Of a stretch of DNA of 6,691 nt, positions 1 to 4,819 are shown piece after piece. The stretch is taken from positions 1 through 6,691 of the forward strand of contig CAZKEV010000073.1 of NCBI GenBank assembly GCA_964551875.1. Reading direction: 5' to 3'. The DNA is from JACTUA01 sp964551875. GTDB lineage: Archaea > Halobacteriota > Methanomicrobia > Methanomicrobiales > JACTUA01. The position numbers were made by a program, and so were the translations under genes. The notes under the pieces are model-generated. The model made no database searches and had not been told where the DNA came from. It saw nothing but the letters and a program-made list of their open reading frames with translations. Positions within the stretch are counted from its first letter, which is position 1. Each line of letters opens with the position of its first letter.

Positions 1-666
1 ATCGAACAGGCAGAGATCCTTGAGATCATCGACCATCACCGCCTCGGTGCCATTTCCACCCTCAAACCGGTGAAGTTCCTGAATGATCCGGTCGGCTCCA
101 CCTCAACCATCATCGCGGAAAAATTCCTCCAGGCGGGCATATCTCCTCAGCCTCCGGTCGCGGGAATGCTCCTCTCCGGTATCCTCTCTGACACCCTCAA
201 CCTCAAGACGTCAACGACCACCGACCATGACAGGAGTGCGATAACCTACCTCGCGCCCATTGCCGGGGTGGATCCGCACCAGTTCGGCATACAGCTCCTT
301 GAAAGGGGAATGAACCTCGCCGGTGCCGCCATGGAGGACCTTCTCACGAGGGATACCAAACAGTATGAGCTCTTCGGAAAAAGGGTGATCGTCGCCCAGG
401 TCATGGTTCCTCACTCGGATTTTGTGCAGGCTCATGGAGGCGAGATCCGAAATGATCTCAACCGGCTGAGGGTGCAGCGGGGAGTGGACCTCTACCTTGG
501 CATGTTCACCAGCGTGGTGGAGAATGCAAGCGAGCTCTTCGCGGCCGGCGAGGGTACTCTCCTGAGAAGCCTTGAACTCGGGGACCAGCCGGTCCATCTT
601 GAGAACATGATGTCGCGGAAAAAGGATCTTATTCCTTGGTTCGGAGAGAGGTTGCGAACCAGCTGA
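1..666 (+). CDS. ppaC: Manganese-dependent (DHH, class II) inorganic pyrophosphatase, C-terminal part
   Basis: Cytosolic enzyme hydrolysing pyrophosphate to two phosphates, which pulls PPi-releasing reactions forward. The frame is open from base 1, so the N-terminus lies outside the window; 221 residues are present, against roughly 300 or more in the family. The visible part starts just before the DHH signature (DHHRLG at local residues 11-16, metal-binding aspartate and histidines). It continues through DPVGSTSTII and GILSDTLNLK-TSTTT-D of the DHH domain, then into the DHHA2 domain. The family's C-terminal SRKK substrate-binding motif is at about residues 205-208 (MSRKKDLIPWF). An internal GTG at 70 is not the real start, because the conserved DHH motif lies upstream of it. 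A T-rich run at 681-693 could end the transcript. The acetyl-CoA synthetase remnant downstream would have been a PPi producer. Family assignment is secure. Confidence 0.93.
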   Translation: MEQAEILEIIDHHRLGAISTLKPVKFLNDPVGSTSTIIAEKFLQAGISPQPPVAGMLLSGILSDTLNLKTSTTTDHDRSAITYLAPIAGVDPHQFGIQLLERGMNLAGAAMEDLLTRDTKQYELFGKRVIVAQVMVPHSDFVQAHGGEIRNDLNRLRVQRGVDLYLGMFTSVVENASELFAAGEGTLLRSLELGDQPVHLENMMSRKKDLIPWFGERLRTS

Positions 667-813
667 AGGCGTTTATCACGTATTCTTTTATTTCCTGATC
701 TCATTGAAGATTGCCGCACACCGAAGGTGGGTGGTCAGGAGTCGATGGGAGGGTCTTCTCGTAGGCCAGTTTTCGGTTGAAAGAGGGTGAAGATGATTAT
801 TCTTATAAAATAG
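667..813. other. Intergenic stretch between ppaC and the acs remnant, no recognisable coding
   Basis: I translated this stretch in the three forward frames and saw no recognisable protein and no upstream piece of acetyl-CoA synthetase. The acs reading frame is closed by TAG at 811-813. CTTATAAAAT at 802-811 resembles an archaeal TATA box and would place a transcript start near 832, inside the acs remnant, but whether it is used is unknown. The stretch is probably where the upstream acs sequence was lost. Confidence 0.4.
681..693 (+). terminator. T-rich possible transcription stop after ppaC
   Basis: A pyrimidine/T-rich run (TATTCTTTTATTT) begins 14 nt after the ppaC stop codon. Archaeal RNA polymerase often terminates at T-rich tracts without a hairpin. 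No stem-loop is seen here, so the call is weak. Confidence 0.3.
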
Positions 814-1080
814 GCAACCGTTATCGGGAAGCCCGAGGCCGTTAAGGGCAACATCATAAAGGCCCTCGTCATCCTCAAGCTGGGGCAGAAGGCGACTGAC
901 AAGCTCAAGCAGGACCTCAAGTACCATGTGAGGATGACCCTCGGGCCCATTGCCCAGCCTGAGGATATCGAGTTCGTGGACAAGCGCCCCAAGACCCGGA
1001 GCGGCAAGATCATGCGCCGCGTCCTCAAGGCAAAGGAGCTGGGGATAGACCCAGGCGACATCTCCACCCTTGAGGAGTAA
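814..1080 (+). pseudogene. acs: Acetyl-CoA synthetase (AMP-forming), C-terminal remnant
   Basis: Reading the frame that ends at TAA 1078-1080 gives 88 residues beginning ATVIGKPEAVKGNIIK and ending with a typical Acs C-terminus (GDISTLEE). It includes VKGNIIKALVILK, the LGPIA-PEDIEFVDK stretch and the conserved PKTRSGKIMRR motif. The lysine at local residue 65 (codon 1006-1008) corresponds to the catalytic, acetylation-controlled lysine of the family. Full enzymes have about 630-660 residues; the whole adenylation domain and part of the mobile C-terminal domain are absent. An in-frame TAG sits just before the homology and there is no start codon at its head; the first in-frame GTG/ATG are at 928 and 934. 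It cannot be a working enzyme. The frame has no internal stops or shifts, so the truncation is either recent or the piece is retained. Seen directly: sequence and stops. Inferred: origin by deletion. Confidence 0.85.
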
Positions 1081-1086
1081 CCCATC

Positions 1087-1097
1087 TTTTTATATAC
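1087..1097 (+). promoter_or_regulatory. TATA box of the tbp promoter
   Basis: TTTTTATATAC lies 7 nt after the acs remnant's stop. The core TATATA (1091-1096) is centred about 25 bp upstream of the ATG at 1119. In archaea the start site falls about 25 bp downstream of the TATA centre, so the transcript should begin at or next to the start codon and be leaderless. No Shine-Dalgarno sequence is present before the ATG, which agrees. Confidence 0.7.
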
Positions 1098-1108
1098 TTT
1101 TTTGGGCA

Positions 1109-1117
1109 TTTATATAC
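1109..1117 (+). promoter_or_regulatory. Second TATA-like site abutting the tbp start codon
   Basis: TTTATATAC ends one base before the tbp ATG. It is too close to serve as the normal promoter for this gene, since initiation would fall inside the coding sequence. TBP bound here would overlap the start site set by the upstream TATA box, so it could act as an autorepression site. This role is inference. Confidence 0.35.
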
Positions 1118-1118
1118 C

Positions 1119-1679
1119 ATGAAAGGCAGACCCGAGGATTCCCTCAAGATCGAGAATATCGTTGCCTCTGCTAAGGTGAGCGACTTCCTGGACCTCCCCA
1201 CCCTCGCCGCAAAGATCAAGGATGCCGAGTACAACAAGAAGCGCTTCCCGGGTGTCGTCCTGCGGATGCAGGACCCGAAGATCGCCGCCCTCGTCTTCGG
1301 GAGCGGGAAGGTCGTGCTCACCGGTGCAAAGTCCATCGACAGCCTCTCCCGAGGCCTCGAGATCCTGGGGAACCAGCTCCGGGCCCTCTCCATCGATATC
1401 CCGGAAGCCCTCACCTACAAGATCCAGAACATCGTCACCTCTGCCGATCTGGGATCCCCCATCAACCTGAACAAGATCGCGGTCGGGTTCAACCTCGAGA
1501 TGATCGAGTACGAGCCCGAGCAGTTCCCCGGCCTCGTCTACCGGCTCGATGAGCCCAAGGTGGTGGTCCTCCTCTTCGGGTCCGGGAAGCTGATCATCAC
1601 CGGCGGGAAGAAGCCCGAGGACGCGAAGAAAGCGGTCCAGAAGATCCTCTCTGACCTGACCAACCTCGGCCTCATCTGA
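1119..1679 (+). CDS. tbp: TATA-box-binding protein (TBP), archaeal transcription initiation factor
   Basis: General transcription factor that binds and bends the TATA box and recruits TFB and RNA polymerase. The protein is 186 residues, the usual archaeal length, and is built of two TBP repeats (about residues 8-96 and 99-186). The repeats align around FPGVVLRMQDPK...LVFGSGKVVLTG and FPGLVYRLDEPK...LLFGSGKLIITG. The four DNA-intercalating phenylalanines characteristic of the fold are at F43, F60, F136 and F153. The acidic C-terminal tail of some archaeal TBPs is absent; the protein ends LTNLGLI. The ATG at 1119 is the only sensible start and gives a short N-terminal lead. It is probably transcribed alone from its own TATA box as a leaderless mRNA, with a T-run 10 nt after the stop. 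Identification is secure; whether the genome has further TBP paralogues cannot be seen. Confidence 0.97.
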   Translation: MKGRPEDSLKIENIVASAKVSDFLDLPTLAAKIKDAEYNKKRFPGVVLRMQDPKIAALVFGSGKVVLTGAKSIDSLSRGLEILGNQLRALSIDIPEALTYKIQNIVTSADLGSPINLNKIAVGFNLEMIEYEPEQFPGLVYRLDEPKVVVLLFGSGKLIITGGKKPEDAKKAVQKILSDLTNLGLI

Positions 1680-1683
1680 ATAC

Positions 1684-1694
1684 CCCTCTTTTTT
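1684..1694 (+). terminator. T-tract terminator after tbp
   Basis: CCCTCTTTTTT starts a few bases after the tbp stop and ends in six T residues. This is a typical archaeal intrinsic stop that needs no hairpin. Confidence 0.5.
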
Positions 1695-1699
1695 CAGCT

Positions 1700-1732
1700 G
1701 AAGACCCGGCTCGCGCGCGCGCGTCGGTCTTC
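1700..1732. repeat. Inverted repeat enclosing an alternating (CG)6 tract
   Basis: GAAGACC (1700-1706) and GGTCTTC (1726-1732) are perfect 7-bp inverted arms. The 19-nt loop contains CGCGCGCGCGCG (1712-1723). The alternating CG run could itself fold or adopt Z-DNA under supercoiling. It lies just past the tbp T-tract, so it may back up termination or mark a structured 3' end. Confidence 0.55.
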
Positions 1733-1787
1733 GCCCCGGTGCCCATGCCCCCCTACCTCCGTTATTTTTCTTTGGAAGTGGTGCACT

Positions 1788-1806
1788 TTCTTTCCCTCGG
1801 AAAGAA
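1788..1806. repeat. Perfect 8-bp inverted repeat with 3-nt loop
   Basis: TTCTTTCC (1788-1795), loop CTC, GGAAAGAA (1799-1806) form a perfect hairpin or palindromic protein-binding site. It lies between two copies of an 11-bp direct repeat (TTTCTTTGGAA at 1767-1777 and 1814-1824) that shares its TTCTTT half. It sits about 50 bp upstream of the TATA box of the following regulator gene, where an activator or repressor site would be plausible. Confidence 0.6.
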
Positions 1807-1807
1807 T

Positions 1808-1832
1808 GCCGCGTTTCTTTGGAAACAGCGGC
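1808..1832. repeat. 10-bp stem-loop with one bulged A
   Basis: GCCGCGTTTC (1808-1817), loop TTTG, then GAAAC-A-GCGGC (1822-1832) pair over ten base pairs with a single bulged A at 1827. It begins two bases after the previous hairpin. On the + strand a T-containing run (CCTTTCGTTT) follows, so it could act as a terminator, as part of a small structured RNA, or as an operator. Confidence 0.6.
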
Positions 1833-1854
1833 CTTTCGTTTGCAAATAGATGGA

Positions 1855-1872
1855 TTTATATATTAATTAATA
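1855..1872 (+). promoter_or_regulatory. TATA box plus 12-bp AT palindrome upstream of the winged-helix gene
   Basis: TTTATATATT (1855-1864) is a good archaeal TATA box in a strongly AT-rich patch. It would direct initiation near 1884, giving a ~36-nt leader that contains the GAGGAGG ribosome-binding site at 1914-1920. TATTAATTAATA (1861-1872) is a perfect palindrome overlapping the box; a dimeric winged-helix protein binding there would block TBP, so it is a candidate autoregulatory operator (inference). Confidence 0.5.
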
Positions 1873-1920
1873 ATATTTTATAGATTAGTTTTAAACAATA
1901 GTATTCATCTCCCGAGGAGG

Positions 1921-2301
1921 ATGCGTTTGAGGCCCGAGAAGGTCATGTATTTCACGGAGAAGGAGGAGGAATTCACCGAACTCCTCATGGGGCTCGGTCT
2001 GAAGAGGAACGTTGCAAAGGTCCTCGTCTACCTTGCAAACACCAAAGAGTCCACCTCCCGGGACATCGAACGGGGCACGGACCTCCGCCAGCCCGAGGTC
2101 TCCATCGCCATGCGCTTCCTCACCGAGTGCAACTGGGTGAAGAGCCGGGAGAGCCGGGCCGAGAGCAAGGGCCGGCCCGTGAAGATCTACGAGCTCGCCC
2201 GGCCTATCACCGAGATCATGGACTCCATCGAGAAGGACAAGAAACGCGAGGCCAAGACCCAGCTGGACCTCATCCAGAAGCTCAGGGAATACATCTCATA
2301 G
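1921..2301 (+). CDS. Winged helix-turn-helix transcriptional regulator (TrmB/ArsR-like)
   Basis: Small DNA-binding protein, 126 residues from the first ATG. Residues about 25-80 form a winged helix: LKRNVAKVLVYLANTKESTSRDIERG (first helices), DLRQPEVSIAMRFLTECNWV (turn and recognition helix), then a short wing with SRAESKGRPVKIYEL. A charged amphipathic C-terminal helix (ITEIMDSIEKDKKREAKTQL onward) looks like a dimerisation coiled coil. There is no effector-binding domain, as is common for short methanogen regulators. The start is uncertain: GAGGAGG (1914-1920) touches the ATG at 1921 with no spacer, but lies 6 nt from an in-frame TTG at 1927, which is a better fit; an ATG at 1945 (MYFTEKEEEF) is a third option. 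Its stop codon abuts that of rpiA on the other strand. Its target is unknown; autoregulation through the upstream palindromes is possible. Confidence 0.88.
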   Translation: MRLRPEKVMYFTEKEEEFTELLMGLGLKRNVAKVLVYLANTKESTSRDIERGTDLRQPEVSIAMRFLTECNWVKSRESRAESKGRPVKIYELARPITEIMDSIEKDKKREAKTQLDLIQKLREYIS

Positions 2302-2985
2302 GGTGAAGACCCCGCTCCCGTCCGCCTTCCCCACGATCACCACTGTTTTTCCGGCCAGACGGGTGAAGAGCCCGGACGAGATCACGCCAGGGGTGGCGTC
2401 GAGAGTGGTCTCAAGCTTTTCCGGGTCCTGTATCGACGGGAAGGTGCAGTCGAGGATAAAGTTTCCGTTGTCGGTGATCACCGGTCCATCCTTGGCTGAT
2501 CCCTCCCGAAGGACCGGCTTTCCGCCGAGACCTTCTACGCGGCGGAGAACCGGAAGCATCGCGAAAGGCAGGACCTCGACGGGTACAACCCCGCCGAGTT
2601 TCTGGACGCATTTCCCCTGGTCGACCACGATCAGGAGGCGTCCTGCGGCATGGGCAACACATTTCTCGCGGGTGAGGGCGCCCCCCCTCCCCTTGATGAG
2701 GAGTTTTTCGGAATCGACGAGATCTGCACCATCAATCGCGAATTCCGGGAAGGGATGATCCTGGAGGGTGGTGAGGGGTATCCCGAGAGTGCGGGCGCGG
2801 ATCTCGGCCTGGTAGGACGTGGGGATGCCCGTAATAGAGAGGCCGCCCTCTATCCGCTCCGCCAGGCGTTCCATGGCAAAGAGGACCGTGGAACCTGTGC
2901 CGAGCCCGACCACCGCGCCGTCTTCCACCATGTCGGCCGCAGAGCGACCCGCCGCCTGCTTTCCCGGATGCACCCGTTCCTTCAT
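2296..2985 (-). CDS. rpiA: Ribose-5-phosphate isomerase A
   Basis: Interconverts ribose 5-phosphate and ribulose 5-phosphate in the cytosol, supplying pentose for nucleotides and for pterin-type cofactors. From this start the protein has 229 residues, the usual archaeal length. Visible motifs are the phosphate-binding GLGTGSTV (residues 27-34), GIPTS (53-57), DGADLVD (85-91), KGRGGALTREK (98-108) and VITDNGNFILD. D85, D88, K98 and E107 correspond to E. coli RpiA D81, D84, K94 and E103, so the active site looks intact. Two starts are possible: the ATG at 2997, which overlaps the stop of a tiny upstream ORF as ATGA, and the ATG at 2985, which has GAGATGATC (close to the ideal GGAGGTGATC) 6 nt upstream; I prefer 2985. 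It lies 65 nt downstream of surE on the same strand, probably in one operon, and converges on the winged-helix gene with a 6-bp overlap. Confidence 0.95.
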   Translation of the reverse strand: MKERVHPGKQAAGRSAADMVEDGAVVGLGTGSTVLFAMERLAERIEGGLSITGIPTSYQAEIRARTLGIPLTTLQDHPFPEFAIDGADLVDSEKLLIKGRGGALTREKCVAHAAGRLLIVVDQGKCVQKLGGVVPVEVLPFAMLPVLRRVEGLGGKPVLREGSAKDGPVITDNGNFILDCTFPSIQDPEKLETTLDATPGVISSGLFTRLAGKTVVIVGKADGSGVFTL

Positions 2986-2993
2986 GAAGAGGA

Positions 2994-3038
2994 TCATCTC
3001 GGCCGGGCCTTATGAACAATACGGTCCGGGTCCTGCAC
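2994..3038 (-). other. Possible 14-codon leader ORF between surE and rpiA
   Basis: On the minus strand, immediately after the surE stop, AAGGAGG (3050-3044) is followed after 5 nt by GTG at 3038, giving the peptide MQDPDRIVHKARPR and a TGA at 2996-2994. That TGA overlaps the first possible rpiA ATG as ATGA. The site is stronger than the ribosome-binding sites of either neighbour. It might be a coupling or attenuating leader peptide, or a chance arrangement; no homology is recognised. Confidence 0.25.
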
Positions 3039-3050
3039 GTTCTCCTCCTT

Positions 3051-3854
3051 TCAGTCCCGCCTGTCACTGCCAGCGCTGGAGAAGAGCCGGCGCATGACGG
3101 GATCCGCCTCCCGCGCCGTGCAGTCCAGGGTGATGGGCGTGATGGAGATATTCCCCTTTCTGACCGCATGGACATCGGTCCCCTCCTCGGCATCCTCCAC
3201 GAGGGGGCCGTTGATCCAGAAGTAGGGCCTTCCCCTCGGATCGAGGCGCTTCTCGACACCGGTATGGAAGAGCTTCCGGGAGAGGCGCGTCACCTCGTAA
3301 CCGCCGCGGATCGTGGACGGAATGTTCACGTTGATGACATCGGCCTCTTTGGGGAAACCCTGCCGGAGCACCTCAGTCACGATCTCCCTTACAATCTCCT
3401 TTGCTTCGGTGAACCTCTTCCCGTACCGCCGGGGATCATCGAACTTCTCGCCCTGGTCCTCCACCTGGAGGGAGAAGGCGATGGCCGGAGTCCCCTGGTT
3501 CGCAGCCTCCAGGGCGGCACCTACGGTCCCCGAGGTCATGATGGACTCGAAGGAGAGGTTCTCGCCGATGTTGATCCCGCTGACCACGAGGGTGGGCTCG
3601 AGCTGGAGCGCGTAGAGGCCGATGATCACGGCGTCCGTCGGCTTGCCCCCCACCGCTATCCCCCTGACCCCCTGGAGATCCACGTCATGGACCCGGATGG
3701 GCTCGAAGATGGAGATGGAGCGGCCCACCGCGCTCTGCTGGGAGGCCGGGGCAACGATGGTCACATCTGCAAAGCTGGAGAGGGCTTCGTAGGCTGCCCA
3801 GAGCCCTACCGAGTAGATGCCATCGTCATTCGTGAGGAGAATCCGCTCTCTCAT
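3051..3854 (-). CDS. surE: 5'/3'-nucleotidase SurE (nucleoside monophosphate phosphatase)
   Basis: Metal-dependent phosphatase that removes phosphate from nucleoside 5'/3'-monophosphates. The protein is 267 residues from the ATG at 3854, typical of SurE. The N-terminal strand RILLTNDDGI carries metal ligands D10 and D11; S41 (QQSAVGRS) and N95 (SGINIGEN) complete the SurE metal site, and TSGTVGAALEA follows at about 107-117. The frame stays open upstream to an ATG at 3923, but that version adds 23 residues ahead of the invariant NDDG strand and runs into the mfnD leader, so I reject it. CGATC four bases before the chosen ATG is a partial GGTGATC-type ribosome site. rpiA follows 65 nt downstream on the same strand, and together they suggest a nucleotide/pentose salvage operon. 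mfnD is divergent across 80 bp; no clear TATA box is seen for surE. Confidence 0.95.
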   Translation of the reverse strand: MRERILLTNDDGIYSVGLWAAYEALSSFADVTIVAPASQQSAVGRSISIFEPIRVHDVDLQGVRGIAVGGKPTDAVIIGLYALQLEPTLVVSGINIGENLSFESIMTSGTVGAALEAANQGTPAIAFSLQVEDQGEKFDDPRRYGKRFTEAKEIVREIVTEVLRQGFPKEADVINVNIPSTIRGGYEVTRLSRKLFHTGVEKRLDPRGRPYFWINGPLVEDAEEGTDVHAVRKGNISITPITLDCTAREADPVMRRLFSSAGSDRRD

Positions 3855-3917
3855 CCAAGATCGTAGTTGGGGGGTCGGGCACAAGAAGGAATCGATCGTC
3901 ATGGTAAAGGGTGAGAG

Positions 3918-3931
3918 GTACACAGGTGTAC
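3918..3931. promoter_or_regulatory. 14-bp palindrome overlapping the mfnD ribosome-binding site
   Basis: GTACAC-AG-GTGTAC is a perfect inverted repeat with 6-bp arms, in the surE-mfnD divergent spacer. The mfnD ribosome site AGGTG (3924-3928, 6 nt before the ATG at 3935) lies within it. As DNA it could be an operator shared by the two divergent genes; as RNA it could form only a short 5-bp stem hiding the ribosome site. The role is inference. Confidence 0.4.
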
Positions 3932-3934
3932 TGG

Positions 3935-4819
3935 ATGAAGGCCCTCCTTGCCGAGTATACCACCTTTCACGAGCCAGCCCTGGCTCCTGAAGGAGCTGCC
4001 ATGCAGAGGGTTCTCTCGTTGTCCTTCTTGCATCTGGGGTACGAGGTCGTCACCCCTCAAACGGGCGACTTCGATCGGGAGCTCGAACGGCTCGCCCCAG
4101 ATTGCGATGTGGGCCTGGTCATCGCCCCCGATCATCTCCTCTACGGGTTCACCCGGATCCTCGAGGAACTGACCCATAATATCGGGTGCAGCAGCCTCGT
4201 AACCGCCGTCTGCGCCGACAAGGTGAGGTCGGGGGAGATCCTGAGGAGGCACGGTATCCCAGTACCCGATACCGCGGATTCCGGTCCCCGTGTGGTCAAG
4301 CCCATACACGGGTGCGGGTCCATGGGTGTCCGGATCACCGAAGATCTCTCCGGCGAAGGGGAATTTGCCCAGCGCTACATAGAGGGCGAGCACCTCTCGG
4401 CAAGCCTGGTGGGGTCGATGAACGTAGGGGAGGCGTGCCTGTACTACTCCGGAAAACCCCCCCTTGTCCTTGCCCTCAACCGCCAGATCATCGAGGTGAA
4501 GGAGGGGATGTTCCACTACCTGGGCGGGGAGACCCCGGTAGAGCACCCGAGGGGTGAGGAGATTCGGGCTATCGCCCGGAAGACGGTGACCGTTCTCGGC
4601 TGCCAGGGATATGCGGGTGTGGATATGGTTATCGGGGACCGCATCTATGTCGTGGATGTGAACCCCAGGATCACCACGAGCATCATCGGCATCGCGGCGG
4701 TGATGGAGGAGGAGATTGCAGGGATTCTCGTGGAGGCATCGCAGGGAAGAGGGCCGGATGAGGTCCACCTCCACGGCCGCGTCAGGTTCACGAAGGAGGG
4801 GCAGGTGACGAGGCTTTGA
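3935..4819 (+). CDS. mfnD: Tyramine-L-glutamate ligase (ATP-grasp), methanofuran biosynthesis
   Basis: MfnD joins glutamate to tyramine through a gamma-amide bond using ATP, an early step in making the methanofuran side chain. The protein has 294 residues and is cytosolic. It has the ATP-grasp order: an N-terminal pre-ATP-grasp part starting MKALLAEYTTFHEP and including NIGCSS (82-87), the ATP-binding RVVKPIHGCGSMGV (119-132), YIEGEHLSASLV (148-159), the substrate-region LALNRQIIEV (179-188), and the Mg-binding GYAGVDMVI and YVVDVNPRITTS (D230, D241, N243). These segments match the archaeal MfnD family (MJ0815 type) rather than carbamoyl-phosphate or biotin enzymes. The start at 3935 is chosen because AGGTG lies 6 nt upstream; a GTG at 3911 would add eight residues with no ribosome site. 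The stop overlaps the TTG start of mfnF by 4 bp, so the two are translationally coupled. Confidence 0.9.
   Translation: MKALLAEYTTFHEPALAPEGAAMQRVLSLSFLHLGYEVVTPQTGDFDRELERLAPDCDVGLVIAPDHLLYGFTRILEELTHNIGCSSLVTAVCADKVRSGEILRRHGIPVPDTADSGPRVVKPIHGCGSMGVRITEDLSGEGEFAQRYIEGEHLSASLVGSMNVGEACLYYSGKPPLVLALNRQIIEVKEGMFHYLGGETPVEHPRGEEIRAIARKTVTVLGCQGYAGVDMVIGDRIYVVDVNPRITTSIIGIAAVMEEEIAGILVEASQGRGPDEVHLHGRVRFTKEGQVTRL
4803..4808 (+). promoter_or_regulatory. Ribosome-binding site that fixes the TTG start of mfnF
   Basis: AGGTGA matches the anti-Shine-Dalgarno complement GGAGGTGATC and lies 7 nt before TTG at 4816, inside the end of mfnD. There is no ATG near the start of the conserved GIDVGGAN strand, so this site supports the TTG. 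Confidence 0.65.

Noticed and set aside
790..816. In-frame TAG just before the acs remnant as a pyrrolysine or read-through codon.
   Set aside because: The residues before the TAG (KRVKMIILIK) do not resemble the Acs sequence expected there, so read-through would not restore the protein; Pyl coding is also not expected in this order.
3012..3866. 284-codon open frame on the + strand opposite surE.
   Set aside because: It is a GC-rich shadow of surE; the minus strand has all SurE motifs and the plus product is low-complexity without recognisable domains.
3855..3923. Longer surE starting at the ATG at 3923.
   Set aside because: It adds 23 residues before the invariant N-terminal NDDG strand and extends into the mfnD leader; the ATG at 3854 gives the normal SurE N-terminus.
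3911..3934. mfnD start at the GTG at 3911.
   Set aside because: No ribosome site precedes it, while AGGTG lies 6 nt before the ATG at 3935, which begins the conserved MKALLAEYT strand.
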